A DNA stretch of 64,000 nt from assembly GCA_002067705.1 (NCBI GenBank), contig MVRL01000089.1:1-64000 (forward strand), written 5' to 3'. Shown piece by piece: positions 53,319 through 62,629 of this stretch (position 1 is the first letter of the stretch; each line of letters starts with the position of its first letter). The translations under genes and the position numbers were made by a program. The notes under the pieces are model-generated. The model was not told the DNA's origin. It made no database searches and saw only the letters and a program-made list of their open reading frames with translations. This stretch comes from Methanosaeta sp. PtaU1.Bin112. GTDB taxonomy: Archaea > Halobacteriota > Methanosarcinia > Methanotrichales > Methanotrichaceae.

Positions 53319-53885
53319 CTAATTGATCTTTCCCATGGCGATTCCTTTCCAGGGCACATAACTGACACTGTAACCATGATAGTCGCCAGAGATCGATTTG
53401 CCGTTCATGGTCAGGGATAGACGGAAGAGCGTTAAGTCATCAGAGATGATGTCCAGATTCAGCTTATTGCCGGTGATGGTTCCGGTTGCCATGACACTTT
53501 GAGTGTTAATCCCTATTGCAATTGTTCCCTTGCCGAATACAGCATCGTTCGACTGGTACATCTGCAGAGATACAGCCCGGTCAAGGGTATCCATCAGCTT
53601 CAGGCTCCAGGTGCTGGTGGGGCTGACAAGCCTCGCCTTGGGCTGGGTGGACTGCAAGCTGGCAATAGAGGTGGGCAGATTCTTTCCGGTTATCACCGGT
53701 GTGGCATTGCCTAACTGGTCCTGCGGACTCTGGCTGAATATCTCGCCACTCATGGTATTTTTTATGTCCTGCATGGCATGGTCACCGCTGCTGTCCAGCG
53801 GGTCTTCCTCGGCAACCGCAATAGCTGCCAGGAAAATGAGCATCAACATTCCAGCCAGAAATTTAATTTCAATATTTCTCGCCAT
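53319..53885 (-). CDS. exported protein (paralogue 2)
   Basis: 188 residues. Start chosen at 53885 because it follows GGGAGGTTAAAT and begins the signal peptide (RNIEIKFLAGMLMLIFLAAIA); the longer frame to 53951 adds an unrelated polar stretch. The C-terminal domain (STWSLKLMDTLDRAVSLQMY, VFGKGTI, GKSISGDYHGYSV) is a diverged copy of that in the neighbouring gene. It lacks the Ser/Thr linker. Expected outside the cell; unknown role. Confidence 0.75.
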   Translation of the reverse strand: MARNIEIKFLAGMLMLIFLAAIAVAEEDPLDSSGDHAMQDIKNTMSGEIFSQSPQDQLGNATPVITGKNLPTSIASLQSTQPKARLVSPTSTWSLKLMDTLDRAVSLQMYQSNDAVFGKGTIAIGINTQSVMATGTITGNKLNLDIISDDLTLFRLSLTMNGKSISGDYHGYSVSYVPWKGIAMGKIN

Positions 53886-54037
53886 ATTTAACCTCCCTTC
53901 ACTCCTTTGGTGATCGCAGTAATCATTCTGTGCACCAAAACTAACGAACATAAACCTGGCGCTTTATCCAGATGTTCATTCTGGCAAGAGCGGGAAAAAA
54001 TAGAAACGAAGATCATCATCCGATAAAAAAGGCATTC

Positions 54038-55855
54038 TCAATCTGAGCTTGCCTTCTGCACCACGATCTTTTCGCCGACCTTCATGCGCTTGATGATCCT
54101 TTTGGCCATCTCTGATGACTTGGCCACCCGGATATCGCCTCTTCTTCCCACGGTGGCCGTGAAGACCGGCTCCTCGCCTACGAAGACCTCCACGGATTCT
54201 CCGGACATGCCTTCCAGCCAGATGATGAGATGCTTTGCTGTCTCTTCCACCTTGGGAGTTGCAAGAGGCGTTTCATCCTGAGTGCGCACATCGATATGCA
54301 ATCCCAGGTTTTTCTCGATCTGATCGATATTCTTGCCGGCCTTGCCGATTACTCTCGCGGCTTCATCCTGGGGAACGTGGATGACTGCAGATGAGTCGGT
54401 GAGCATCTCCACCTGGAAGGGACCTCGCACATGATGCGATATCTCCTTCTCAATCTCGCGACTGGCCAGTCTCCATGATGGAGATGGCTTTCTGCCCTCT
54501 TTGGAGACGGGCATCACCACTATCTGCTCGCCATAGGAGTATAGCTCATACTCATCTTGTCCTGTCTCAAAGTCCCTGACCACAATCACCGGCCTTGCCA
54601 GGTCCGCTTCTACCATGCCGGTGGGAACCTTGACCACAAACTCTACATCCATGACATTGGTGACCTCCCCTTTCTCTATGAAGACCACCGTGTCCACCAC
54701 CTGAGGAATCATGCCCATATCCACTCGACCGAGGAGGCGCTGCAAGGCATCTATGGCCTTGTTGGCATGCACCACGCCAATCATGCCCACGCCCGCCAGG
54801 CGCATATCTGCAAAGACCTGGAAATCGCGCGTCTTTCTGACCTCATCGTAGATGGTGTAGTCCGGCCTGACGAGGAGCAAGATATCTGCCGAGGCTTCCA
54901 TGCTTCCTTCCAGCGGCCCATACTGAGTTATCTCGTCAGGAACCTGCAGATCGCGAGGCGATTCCAGGGTCTTGACCACATAGTTGCAGCTCAAGAGATA
55001 CTCGGCAACACCTGCGGCGAAGGTGGATTTTCCTGAACCCGGAGGGCCGGCGATGAGGATTCCCCTCTGACTCTCCTTCAGCCTCTCCTTGAGCATGCCG
55101 CTATGGCGGTAGGAGTCAAAGCTCACCTTGGCCACGGGCCGAACGGCTGTAATCTCCAGGCCATCAGAGAACGGGGGTTTGGCTATGGCGATTCTCATGG
55201 GGCCGAGCTGAATTACGGCCGCGCCAATCTTCTCCATCTCCACATAGCCTTCAGGATCGGCCTTTGTCCTCTCGTATATCTCACGAGAGAGGTCTCGCAG
55301 CTCTCTTTCCGACAGAGGCCGTTCACCCATACGAACCAGGGAGAAGTCTCCTACCCTGCCTCGTTTGGCCATGGGAATGGCACCTTCCTTGAGGTGCACG
55401 GAGAGGGTGTCTTCTGTGAAGTATTTCTCCAGGCTCAAGGGCTTGATAGCCTCTCGCTGCGGGCGGACGTACTCCACTTCCAGGCCCATCGCTTCGGCTA
55501 CTCGGAACTGAACCTGATCGCTGGTAAGGAAGGAGGCGCCAAGTTCCAGGGCTACATCCCGGATCATGGCGTCGATCTCCCCACCGCCGGCTAACTTGAT
55601 CTGGTCCAAATTGGGCCTGATGCCCACATATTCCAGCTCGATTTTGCCACTCTTGGCAAGTTCAGAGAGCCTCCTTAGCTCCTCCAACCCTCTAAGACCG
55701 ATATCTCTCCCATGATTGGCCTGAGCTTCCAGCTCGGCTACAACGGCTTCCGGTACTACTATCCTGCGGCCCTGAAGTTCGCCGGCTTTGATCTTGGCAG
55801 AGACTCTGCCATCAATTACCACGCTGGTATCTGGCACTAACGGTTGCGCCATCAT
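54038..55855 (-). CDS. PIN-ATPase-KH protein (archaeal PilT-type)
   Basis: About 605 residues in three parts: an N-terminal PIN domain (PDTSVVIDGRVSAKI, VVAELEAQANHGRDIG, GEIDAMIRDVALELGASFLTSD), a VirB11/PilT-like ATPase (Walker A IAGPPGSGKSTFAAGVAEY, then LLLVRPDYTIYDEVRKT), and a C-terminal KH domain (VIHVPQDEAARVIGKAGKNI). The family is widely conserved in archaea; the combination suggests an RNA- or ribosome-associated nuclease. ATG 55855 is preferred, six bases after AGGATG; 55864 is the alternative. Confidence 0.9.
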   Translation of the reverse strand: MMAQPLVPDTSVVIDGRVSAKIKAGELQGRRIVVPEAVVAELEAQANHGRDIGLRGLEELRRLSELAKSGKIELEYVGIRPNLDQIKLAGGGEIDAMIRDVALELGASFLTSDQVQFRVAEAMGLEVEYVRPQREAIKPLSLEKYFTEDTLSVHLKEGAIPMAKRGRVGDFSLVRMGERPLSERELRDLSREIYERTKADPEGYVEMEKIGAAVIQLGPMRIAIAKPPFSDGLEITAVRPVAKVSFDSYRHSGMLKERLKESQRGILIAGPPGSGKSTFAAGVAEYLLSCNYVVKTLESPRDLQVPDEITQYGPLEGSMEASADILLLVRPDYTIYDEVRKTRDFQVFADMRLAGVGMIGVVHANKAIDALQRLLGRVDMGMIPQVVDTVVFIEKGEVTNVMDVEFVVKVPTGMVEADLARPVIVVRDFETGQDEYELYSYGEQIVVMPVSKEGRKPSPSWRLASREIEKEISHHVRGPFQVEMLTDSSAVIHVPQDEAARVIGKAGKNIDQIEKNLGLHIDVRTQDETPLATPKVEETAKHLIIWLEGMSGESVEVFVGEEPVFTATVGRRGDIRVAKSSEMAKRIIKRMKVGEKIVVQKASSD

Positions 55856-55897
55856 CGGTAACATCCTTTAATCATCATTTATCATCTAGAATTCTAG

Positions 55898-56581
55898 CTA
55901 AAGATAGACTATATCCATCTTTCGCTTTTCAGCTATCCATTCCAGCACATAGTCTATGTCCAGCAGCCTTCTGGTCTGTTGACTGGACTGCACCACTATG
56001 ATCGGGCTGCTCTTCATGGCCTCGGTTATCTTAGCAGAAGCCACTGCTCCAAACCCTGGGTCCAGCCTTCTTAATATGTAGAGCCTTATATCGCTGCAGG
56101 CAAAGCCGTCATCGGTCCTGTGCCCAAGTTCGATGCAGACATTTCCCGGTGAGGATTGCAGCCGAAAGGCCACCGTATAGCTGGCAAATTTGCTTCGGTC
56201 ATATAGCTTTCTCTCTTGAAACGCAGGGCGCAGATCTTCCTCCATTATGGCCGTGCCCAGAGCGATCAGATCATGGGAAGCCTGGCAGGTGTATTGGGAA
56301 CATCCGGCCAGCTTGGAGGCGGAAAGGTTCTTCAGGGATGCCTCCTTGGCATGGCAGTATTCGTTTTCGTCCACTGCCCAGAAATCCCGGTTCAAAGGAA
56401 ATGTGGCCGCTGCATAATTATCGCAGCCCTTGCACTTCATTCCTATGATAGTATCCTTATTTAGGAATGGCGCGATGCCCTCAAGGATGGTCAGAGCATC
56501 TGCAACGCGGAAATCCGCAGTTTGTCCCAGGTTCCTCTTGGCTTCTCGGACCGCAAAGAGTATTTCGTTCCTGTTGTCCAT
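55898..56581 (-). CDS. conserved hypothetical protein with cysteine motifs
   Basis: 227 residues, not recognised. It has MKCKGCDNYAAATFPLN (CxxC) near residue 49 and scattered cysteines in YCHAKEAS, LAGCSQYTCQASHD and GFACSDIRLY, which may bind metal. The end is IDYVLEWIAEKRKMDIVYL. No signal peptide. It precedes the PIN-ATPase gene on the same strand by 43 bases and is divergent from porC. Confidence 0.65.
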   Translation of the reverse strand: MDNRNEILFAVREAKRNLGQTADFRVADALTILEGIAPFLNKDTIIGMKCKGCDNYAAATFPLNRDFWAVDENEYCHAKEASLKNLSASKLAGCSQYTCQASHDLIALGTAIMEEDLRPAFQERKLYDRSKFASYTVAFRLQSSPGNVCIELGHRTDDGFACSDIRLYILRRLDPGFGAVASAKITEAMKSSPIIVVQSSQQTRRLLDIDYVLEWIAEKRKMDIVYL

Positions 56582-56679
56582 AGACTATTCCTTTTTCCCG
56601 CCTGGTGCTCTTGCCCGGGCGGATTGAACTAGGCTTTATGGAGAGCATCTTACATAAGAACTTGCCGTGGCTCCGAAAG

Positions 56680-56691
56680 AGATATATTTAC
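56680..56691 (+). promoter_or_regulatory. probable por operon TATA box
   Basis: GAGATATATTTA lies about 65 bases upstream of the porC TTG start, in the gap to the divergent gene. GGAGGT seven bases before the TTG supports a leadered transcript. Confidence 0.45.
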
Positions 56692-56748
56692 TCATCACTT
56701 TTTCGCGGAGAAGAGTAGATAAAAGCGCGAGTTACTGGAGGTCAGCCC

Positions 56749-57285
56749 TTGAAAGAGATACGTTTACATGGTCGTGGTGGCCAGGGATCCGTCACTGCTG
56801 CCGAAATAATCGCCGTTGCTGCTTTTGAGGACAAAAGGTTCTCACAGGCATTTCCGGCCTTTGGTGTGGAACGCAGAGGTGCGCCGGTCATGGCCTTTGC
56901 CAGGATTGCCGACAAACCCATCCGGGTCAGAAGTCAGATCTACGAGCCGGATTATGTCATTGTGCAGGATGTTACTCTGCTCGATGTGGTGGATGTGGCC
57001 GCGGGACTGAAACCGACCGGGAAGATAATAATAAATACAGATCGGCCCAGGGAGGGACTCAATCTGAAGACCGATGCCGAGGTCATAACCATCGACGCCA
57101 CCAAGATCGCTATGGAGATTCTGAAGCGGCCTATTGTCAACACCACCATGCTGGGAGCATTTTGCGGAGCGAGCAGAGAGGTCGGTCTGGAGAGCTTGAA
57201 CAAGGCCATTTCAGAGCGCTTCAAAGGGGAGCTGGGCAAGAAGAACCTGCTCGCCATTAAAACTGCCTTCGAGAGGGTATCTTAA
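56749..57285 (+). CDS. porC: pyruvate:ferredoxin oxidoreductase gamma subunit
   Basis: 178 residues of the 2-oxoacid oxidoreductase gamma family ([40 protein letters not shown]). With the next three genes it makes the heterotetramer that in methanogens mainly carboxylates acetyl-CoA to pyruvate using reduced ferredoxin. Start is TTG, supported by GGAGGT. The stop overlaps the porD ATG by one base. Pyruvate specificity is inferred from the gene order and subunit features. Confidence 0.93.
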   Translation: MKEIRLHGRGGQGSVTAAEIIAVAAFEDKRFSQAFPAFGVERRGAPVMAFARIADKPIRVRSQIYEPDYVIVQDVTLLDVVDVAAGLKPTGKIIINTDRPREGLNLKTDAEVITIDATKIAMEILKRPIVNTTMLGAFCGASREVGLESLNKAISERFKGELGKKNLLAIKTAFERVS

Positions 57286-57542
57286 TGGCAATAAAAGCCG
57301 GAAGTTTAGTGGACGCCTGCAGCACTCGCATAACAAAGACGGGTGCCTGGCGTACGTTTGTGCCCCAATTCGATCACGATAAATGCATAAAATGCAGCCT
57401 CTGTGAGATTTACTGTCCGGAAGGCTGCATCCACCAGGTGGATGGACTGTTTGTCCCCGATCTGGACTACTGCAAAGGTTGCAGCGTGTGTGCTAACGAA
57501 TGCCCACGCATGGCGATTACAATGGTCTTGGAGGAGAAGTGA
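57285..57542 (+). CDS. porD: pyruvate:ferredoxin oxidoreductase delta subunit
   Basis: 85-residue ferredoxin-like subunit with two 4Fe-4S motifs: CIKCSLCEIYCPEGC and CKGCSVCANECP. It carries electrons between the catalytic subunits and external ferredoxin. The upstream stop and this start overlap (TAATG), and its own stop overlaps the porA start (TGATG), so the four subunits are tightly coupled. Confidence 0.95.
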   Translation: MAIKAGSLVDACSTRITKTGAWRTFVPQFDHDKCIKCSLCEIYCPEGCIHQVDGLFVPDLDYCKGCSVCANECPRMAITMVLEEK

Positions 57543-58735
57543 TGAGCGGGAAGACTGCTAATATGAAGGTGGTAGAGGGCTCTTATGCGGTGGCCCATGC
57601 GGTCATGTGCTGCCGACCGGATGTGATCTCTGCCTATCCAATTACGCCCCAGACTCACATCGTTGAGAACCTCTCTCAGATGGTGGCGGATGGCGAGCTT
57701 AACAGCAAATTTTTAACTGTGGATTCCGAGTTCTCGGCCCTGTCCGTTTTAGTTGGAGTTTGCGCAGCAGGCGGCAGAGGCTACTCCTCAACCACAAGCC
57801 AGGGTCTGGCCCTGATGAATGAGGTCTTGTACAACGTCTCCGGCATGAGGCTGCCCATTGTCATGAATGTGGCCAACCGGGCTATTGGTGCGCCTCTTAA
57901 CATCTGGAACGATCAGCAGGATTCCATTGGCGCTCGCGACGTAGGATGGCTGCAGATCTATTGCGAGGATGTTCAGGAGGCAGTGGACGCCACGCTGCAG
58001 GCCTACAAGATCGCAGAGGACAAAGAGATAAGAATGCCCGCCATGGTCTGCATGGACGGATTCGTCTTAACACATGTCTACGAGCCGGTAGAGCTTCTGG
58101 ACAAGGAAAAGGCCAGGGACTTTCTGCCTGATTTCCAGCCGGACAATATCCTGGATCCTGCTCATCCCAAGACCTTTGGAGCCTTTGCAGATCCATCTGC
58201 ATTCACGGAGTTCCGATACCAGCAATTCGAGGCCCAGCAAAAGTCAATGGCCAAGATCGAGAAGGTCGCTCGCGAGTTTGAGGAGGTATTTGGAAGGTAT
58301 TACGGCGGGCTTTTGGACGGCTACTACCTGGATGACGCGGAGATAGTGATCGTATCATTGGGCTCGGTCGTTGGCACCATCAAGGATGCCGTCGATGCCA
58401 TGCGCGCGGAGGGAAAGAAGGTCGGACTGCTCAAGCTAAGATGCTATCGGCCGTTCCCGGTTCAGGCTCTGCGAAAGGCCTTGAAAGAGGCAAGTGTGAT
58501 CGCTGTTATCGAGAAAGATGTCACTATCGGATGCGAAGCCGGACTGGTTACCGACCTCAAGGCTTCATTCTACAACAGCAATATCCGGACGCCAATTATC
58601 GGATTTGCAGCAGGTCTCGGCGGTCGCGATATCACCATCAAAGACATCAGAAATATAGTTGCCAAGGCAGAAGCTGCCCGCAAGGGACAGCAGCCCGAGT
58701 TTGAATTCCTGAATCTGAGGACGGAGATCCTTTAG
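57542..58735 (+). CDS. porA: pyruvate:ferredoxin oxidoreductase alpha subunit
   Basis: 397 residues. The start at 57542 follows GGAGGAG inside porD; a longer frame beginning at 57500 is not favoured. Family motifs: SYAVAHAVMCCRPDVISAYPITPQTHIVE and GRGYSSTTSQGLALMNEVLY, and the domain II segment IVIVSLGSVVGTIKDAVD. It binds the substrate side of thiamine diphosphate together with PorB. Confidence 0.95.
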   Translation: MSGKTANMKVVEGSYAVAHAVMCCRPDVISAYPITPQTHIVENLSQMVADGELNSKFLTVDSEFSALSVLVGVCAAGGRGYSSTTSQGLALMNEVLYNVSGMRLPIVMNVANRAIGAPLNIWNDQQDSIGARDVGWLQIYCEDVQEAVDATLQAYKIAEDKEIRMPAMVCMDGFVLTHVYEPVELLDKEKARDFLPDFQPDNILDPAHPKTFGAFADPSAFTEFRYQQFEAQQKSMAKIEKVAREFEEVFGRYYGGLLDGYYLDDAEIVIVSLGSVVGTIKDAVDAMRAEGKKVGLLKLRCYRPFPVQALRKALKEASVIAVIEKDVTIGCEAGLVTDLKASFYNSNIRTPIIGFAAGLGGRDITIKDIRNIVAKAEAARKGQQPEFEFLNLRTEIL

Positions 58736-58747
58736 GAGCTGAGAAAA

Positions 58748-59623
58748 ATGGAAAAATCTTTGCTGGCACCTGGTCATAGGGCCTGTGCAGGATGCGCCAT
58801 GCCTACCACCATCAGGCTGGTGCTGGATGCCGCGGGACCCAATACCATTGTGGTTTCGCCCACTGGCTGCCTGGAGGTAACAACCACTCCCTTCCCGGAG
58901 AGCGCCTGGTGTGTTCCATGGATTCACTCCCTCTTCGAGAATGCTTCCGCAGTGGCCTCCGGCGTGGAGGTTATGCTGAAGAGACGGGGAAAAGACACCA
59001 ATGTGATTGTCATCGCCGGAGATGGGAGCACCTTTGATATCGGCATGGGCTGCAACTCAGGCATGTTCGAGCGCGGCCATAAGGTTCTCTACGTCTGCTA
59101 TGACAATGAGGCCTATATGAACACCGGCGTGCAGAGAAGCGGTTCCACGCCGTTTTGCGCACAGACTACTACTACCCCTCCGGGCAGCCAGAGCCAGGGA
59201 AATCCCCGCCCTAAAAAGGATATGCCTGCCATCGCTCTGGCCCACAAGGTTCCATACGTAGCTACCGCATCGGTCGCTTATCCTGTGGACCTGAGACGAA
59301 AGGTCAAGAAGGCTCTGCAGGCTAACGGACCATCATATATTCAGGTCAACGCGCCCTGCATCACCGGCTGGACCTTTGATGCCGGCACCATGATTGAGCT
59401 GGCCCGCCTGGCAGTGGAGACCGGCCTGTGGCCGCTCACCGAATACGAGAACGGAGAACTGACTGGCGTCAAGAAGGTGCGCCGTCCCAAGCCTGTGCAG
59501 GAGTATCTCAAGCTGCAGGGCCGCTACAAGCACCTCTTCAAGAAGACGGAATGCGCTGATAGCCTGGTACGGATTCAGGCCCTGGCAGATGCCAACATCG
59601 CCAGGTACAGGCTGGTTGACTGA
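58748..59623 (+). CDS. porB: pyruvate:ferredoxin oxidoreductase beta subunit
   Basis: 291 residues. Thiamine-diphosphate motif VIAGDGSTFDIGMGCNSGMFERG, preceded by cysteines in HRACAGCAMP that ligate the proximal 4Fe-4S cluster; a further cysteine is in QVNAPCITGW. The start follows GGAGCTGAGAAAA. Completes the por operon; purO begins three bases after its stop. Confidence 0.95.
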   Translation: MEKSLLAPGHRACAGCAMPTTIRLVLDAAGPNTIVVSPTGCLEVTTTPFPESAWCVPWIHSLFENASAVASGVEVMLKRRGKDTNVIVIAGDGSTFDIGMGCNSGMFERGHKVLYVCYDNEAYMNTGVQRSGSTPFCAQTTTTPPGSQSQGNPRPKKDMPAIALAHKVPYVATASVAYPVDLRRKVKKALQANGPSYIQVNAPCITGWTFDAGTMIELARLAVETGLWPLTEYENGELTGVKKVRRPKPVQEYLKLQGRYKHLFKKTECADSLVRIQALADANIARYRLVD

Positions 59624-59625
59624 AT

Positions 59626-60240
59626 ATGTATGTAGGCCGAATAGTCATAGTAGGCCGCAGCAGAGGAAGGAGCTTTGTCGCTTACAGAGTCTCCTCCCGT
59701 TCTTTTCCTAATCGCAGGGCTGAGGTGCGCGGTCAGAGCATCCTGGTCTCGCCTCTGGACAGCGCTGATTTGGCCAGGAATCCGTACATAGCCTACAACT
59801 GCATCCGCGCCGCCGGCGACTTTGCGGTGGTGAGCAATGGCACCCATACCGACATGATCTTTGAGAGGATCCAGGATGGACAGCAGCCATTGGATGCCAT
59901 GGTCCTCAGTCTGGCGGCTTACGGCTATGAGAGAGATGAGCTTGATACCCCGCGCATTGCGGGCGTGGTGCGAGCGGATCATGCATGGCTGGGCATCGCC
60001 AGGAAGGATGAGCTGCGGGTCAAGCAGTTTGATCTCTTGGAGGATCGGTCTCTTCTGGTGGCGACTTATGAGAAGACCGACTTTGAGGCGATAGCGCTGG
60101 GGGCGGAGTCAGCCGGGCAGGCGGCAAAAGCAGCGTTTGATCTTCCTCTGGAGAGGCCGGTCTGTGCTGCTGCCGCGTTTGCAGAGCCGGCAAATGTGGT
60201 GGGCAGCGGATTTGAACTGGATGTCTTCAATCCGAGATAG
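59626..60240 (+). CDS. purO: archaeal IMP cyclohydrolase
   Basis: 204 residues of the archaeal-only PurO family, which closes the ring of FAICAR to IMP (MYVGRIVIVGRSRGRSFVAYRVSSRSFPNR, NPYIAYNCIR, VVSNGTHTDMIFERI). It is placed directly after porB, apparently in the same transcript. It supplies the activity that the shortened PurH at 38365-39711 seems to lack. Confidence 0.92.
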   Translation: MYVGRIVIVGRSRGRSFVAYRVSSRSFPNRRAEVRGQSILVSPLDSADLARNPYIAYNCIRAAGDFAVVSNGTHTDMIFERIQDGQQPLDAMVLSLAAYGYERDELDTPRIAGVVRADHAWLGIARKDELRVKQFDLLEDRSLLVATYEKTDFEAIALGAESAGQAAKAAFDLPLERPVCAAAAFAEPANVVGSGFELDVFNPR

Positions 60241-60263
60241 AAACAAGATTGTTGAGGGATGAT

Positions 60264-61154
60264 ATGGAAATCAATGGTGTTCAGATCGAAGATACCTTTG
60301 CAGAAGGCTTTCCCATAAAGATGGCAAGGGTTACCGTTACAGCAGTGACGGAGCATTGGGCTACCGAGGCGGCGCGTGAGGCCACTGGATTCGGCACGTC
60401 GGTGATCGGATGCTCGGCAGAGGCCGGAATCGAGGGCATCGTCGGTGGCGATGAGACGCCGGACGGCAGGCCGGGAGTCAATATCCTGATCTGCAACATG
60501 GGCTACAAGAACCTGGAAAACTCGCTCCTCTTCCGGATCGGCCAGTGCATTCTGACTGCCCCTACCGCAGCGGCTTTTTCCGGCATGCCTGATGCGGAAA
60601 AGCAGTTTGATACCGGCAAGAAGCTGTCCTTCTTTGGCGACGGATTCCAGAAGCAAGTGGAATCGAATGGCAGAAACGTCTGGAGGATACCCCTCATGTC
60701 AGGGGACTTCATCGTCGAGCAGAGTTTCGGAGCCGTAGACGGAATAGCAGGCGGCAATTTCCTCATCCTCGCCCAGAACCAGGCGGCAGGCCTGATGGCG
60801 GCTGAGGCGGCAGTAGGTGCCATCGGCAAGGTAAAGGGCGTCATAACTCCCTTCCCCGGCGGCGTTGTTGCCAGCGGCTCCAAGGTGGGCTCGCGGTACA
60901 AGTTCCTGAAAGCCTCTACCAACACCGCCTTCTGTACCTCCCTGCGCGAGGACGGGGTCTGCACTCTGGCCGAGGATGTCTCCGCGGTCTTTGAGATAGT
61001 AATAAACGGCGTGAGCCGCGAGGCCATCTCTGCAGCCATGAAGGCGGGAATAAATGCCGCCTGCCGCGTGCCCGGAGTTCTGAAGATAAGTGCCGCCAAC
61101 TACGAAGGAAAGCTCGGCACTCATCAGTTCCCGCTGCATATGGTCCTGGAGTAG
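60264..61154 (+). CDS. ftr: formylmethanofuran:H4MPT formyltransferase
   Basis: Transfers the formyl group between methanofuran and tetrahydromethanopterin (or sarcinapterin), a core methanogenesis step. About 296 residues from ATG 60264, six bases after GAGGG, with the typical N-terminus MEINGVQIEDTFAEGFPIKM; an in-frame TTG at 60249 is less likely. Also DGFQKQVESNGRNVWRIPLMSG and QFPLHMVLE. It is downstream of purO. Purine synthesis and this pathway both use C1 carriers, but a regulatory link is only suggested by proximity. Confidence 0.96.
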   Translation: MEINGVQIEDTFAEGFPIKMARVTVTAVTEHWATEAAREATGFGTSVIGCSAEAGIEGIVGGDETPDGRPGVNILICNMGYKNLENSLLFRIGQCILTAPTAAAFSGMPDAEKQFDTGKKLSFFGDGFQKQVESNGRNVWRIPLMSGDFIVEQSFGAVDGIAGGNFLILAQNQAAGLMAAEAAVGAIGKVKGVITPFPGGVVASGSKVGSRYKFLKASTNTAFCTSLREDGVCTLAEDVSAVFEIVINGVSREAISAAMKAGINAACRVPGVLKISAANYEGKLGTHQFPLHMVLE

Positions 61155-61676
61155 ATGAGACAGGCGATGACCGAGCAAGAGATCAATGATACCCGGGAAA
61201 GGATAAAGAGCTGGCTGGTCCAGGAAGGGCTCTTCAAAGAAGAGATCGCCCAGGAGCATCTCTTCTTTCAGATAGCTGCAGAGTTTCCTGCAAAATCCGG
61301 CCGGCACCTGTCCATCATTCAGCCCAAAGGCCATGAGGATGTGGTTGTGGTATTCAGCCGGATAAGGCTGGCTGATGCGCATCAGAAGGCTCTGGCCGCT
61401 CTGCCTGCCAAAGAGAGGGAGCGACTCGTCTGGCAGATGCGCTATGATCTTCTCTTCCAGGATTGCAGCTTTGAGATCGAGCCAGGAGGCGGCGATCTGC
61501 AGAGCATTCGCTTTACCCGCGAGATCTATTATGACGGCCTCACCAAGAATGAATTCATGCAGGCCATTAGGAGCAACTTTAAGTGCGAGCTTTATGTGGT
61601 CTGGAAGTTCCAGGAGATCTTTGGGGAAGGGCAGAATGGCAGGATTTCGGGTCCTCCCGAGCCGATGTACAGCTGA
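61155..61676 (+). CDS. DUF2299-like protein
   Basis: 173 residues, alpha/beta, beginning directly after the ftr stop (ATG 61155, or 61167). It looks like the archaeal DUF2299 family (IKSWLVQEGLFKEEIAQEH, HLSIIQPKGHEDVVVVFSRI, and LVWQMRYDLLFQDCSFEIEP). No signal or metal motif. Cotranscription with ftr is probable. Function unknown. Confidence 0.65.
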   Translation: MRQAMTEQEINDTRERIKSWLVQEGLFKEEIAQEHLFFQIAAEFPAKSGRHLSIIQPKGHEDVVVVFSRIRLADAHQKALAALPAKERERLVWQMRYDLLFQDCSFEIEPGGGDLQSIRFTREIYYDGLTKNEFMQAIRSNFKCELYVVWKFQEIFGEGQNGRISGPPEPMYS

Positions 61677-61687
61677 GATTTCTCATT

Positions 61688-61733
61688 GGCCGGATGCGAT
61701 GCCGGATTTTTTATTTCATTCTCAACTGAGAAT
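61688..61733. terminator. bidirectional terminator region after the por-ftr operon
   Basis: A CCGG-ATGCGATG-CCGG stem is followed by ATTTTTTATTT, and then a perfect 16-bp palindrome ATTCTCAACTGAGAAT (61718-61733). The region sits between two convergent genes, where termination from both sides is expected. Confidence 0.5.
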
Positions 61734-61760
61734 TTATTAAAAAATATATATTAATTCGCT

Positions 61761-62459
61761 TTACATTTCGATCTCGTAAGTCACCAGAACGAAGGATTTG
61801 ACATCAACCGTGCCCAGCGGTGCTGATCCGCCGGAGAGGTCATTAAGTGCCATGGGGTATCCATAATCGGAAATATCTACCACTTTCCCCAGACGCATCC
61901 CTTCCGCGGCTGCCATTGCTGCTGCATTCTCTTTTGCATTGGCTACTGCTTTTGCCCGCGCCTGGGTCGCAGCCTTGCTGGAATCGCTCAAACCGTATCC
62001 TGCCACCTCAGCCTCGGCACCGGCAGAGCGGGCCGCATCCAGCACATGGTTTATTCTTGTTTCATCGGTGCTCTTAAGACGTATGACGATCGATCTTTCC
62101 AGTGAAGAGAGCGAAGTTGTGCCATTATCGCATATTGTGCTGTTGTTTACTCGCTTGCAGACGCGGCTAGTGGACTGAAAGCTGGTCACTCCGCTGGACT
62201 GTCCGGGCATGATCTCATCATCTTTGACGCCCGCAGCCTTCAGAGCATCAATTACCTGGGTCATCTTCTCCTGGACGGCTGCAGAAGCCTCAGTCATATT
62301 TTCGTCGCCGCTCTGCACCGAGGCGGAAATGATGGCAATATCCGCCGGTACGCTCGCCGTTCCTTCGCCCACAACGGTCAGTGTGGGATTGTTGCCCGCC
62401 GCCACTGCTGGGAGTGCGGCAGCAATCATAATGCCAAATGCTATTACTAACCACTTCAT
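61761..62459 (-). CDS. exported SIMPL-domain (DUF541) protein
   Basis: 232 residues. Signal peptide MKWLVIAFGIMIAAALPAVAA, then the SIMPL pattern: LTVVGEGTASVPADIAIISASVQSG, a helix-rich middle, and AVANAKENAAAMAAAEGMRLGKVVDISDYG near the end. Two cysteines (VCKRVNNSTICDNG) may form a disulfide. The domain occurs in periplasmic or surface proteins of bacteria and archaea with unclear function. Confidence 0.88.
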   Translation of the reverse strand: MKWLVIAFGIMIAAALPAVAAGNNPTLTVVGEGTASVPADIAIISASVQSGDENMTEASAAVQEKMTQVIDALKAAGVKDDEIMPGQSSGVTSFQSTSRVCKRVNNSTICDNGTTSLSSLERSIVIRLKSTDETRINHVLDAARSAGAEAEVAGYGLSDSSKAATQARAKAVANAKENAAAMAAAEGMRLGKVVDISDYGYPMALNDLSGGSAPLGTVDVKSFVLVTYEIEM

Positions 62460-62629
62460 TTAATTCCCCCATGCAGGATTGTCGTCCAGTGATATTAAAA
62501 ATTCGCTTGAATGATGAGGCTATCAACAGTATTGGTACTGATGATATCATTTCCTGCGGATGGTGCTTTGCAGCGTATTTCACAAAATTTCAAATAGATG
62601 GATGAAAAATACAAGGAAGGTGAAATCCT

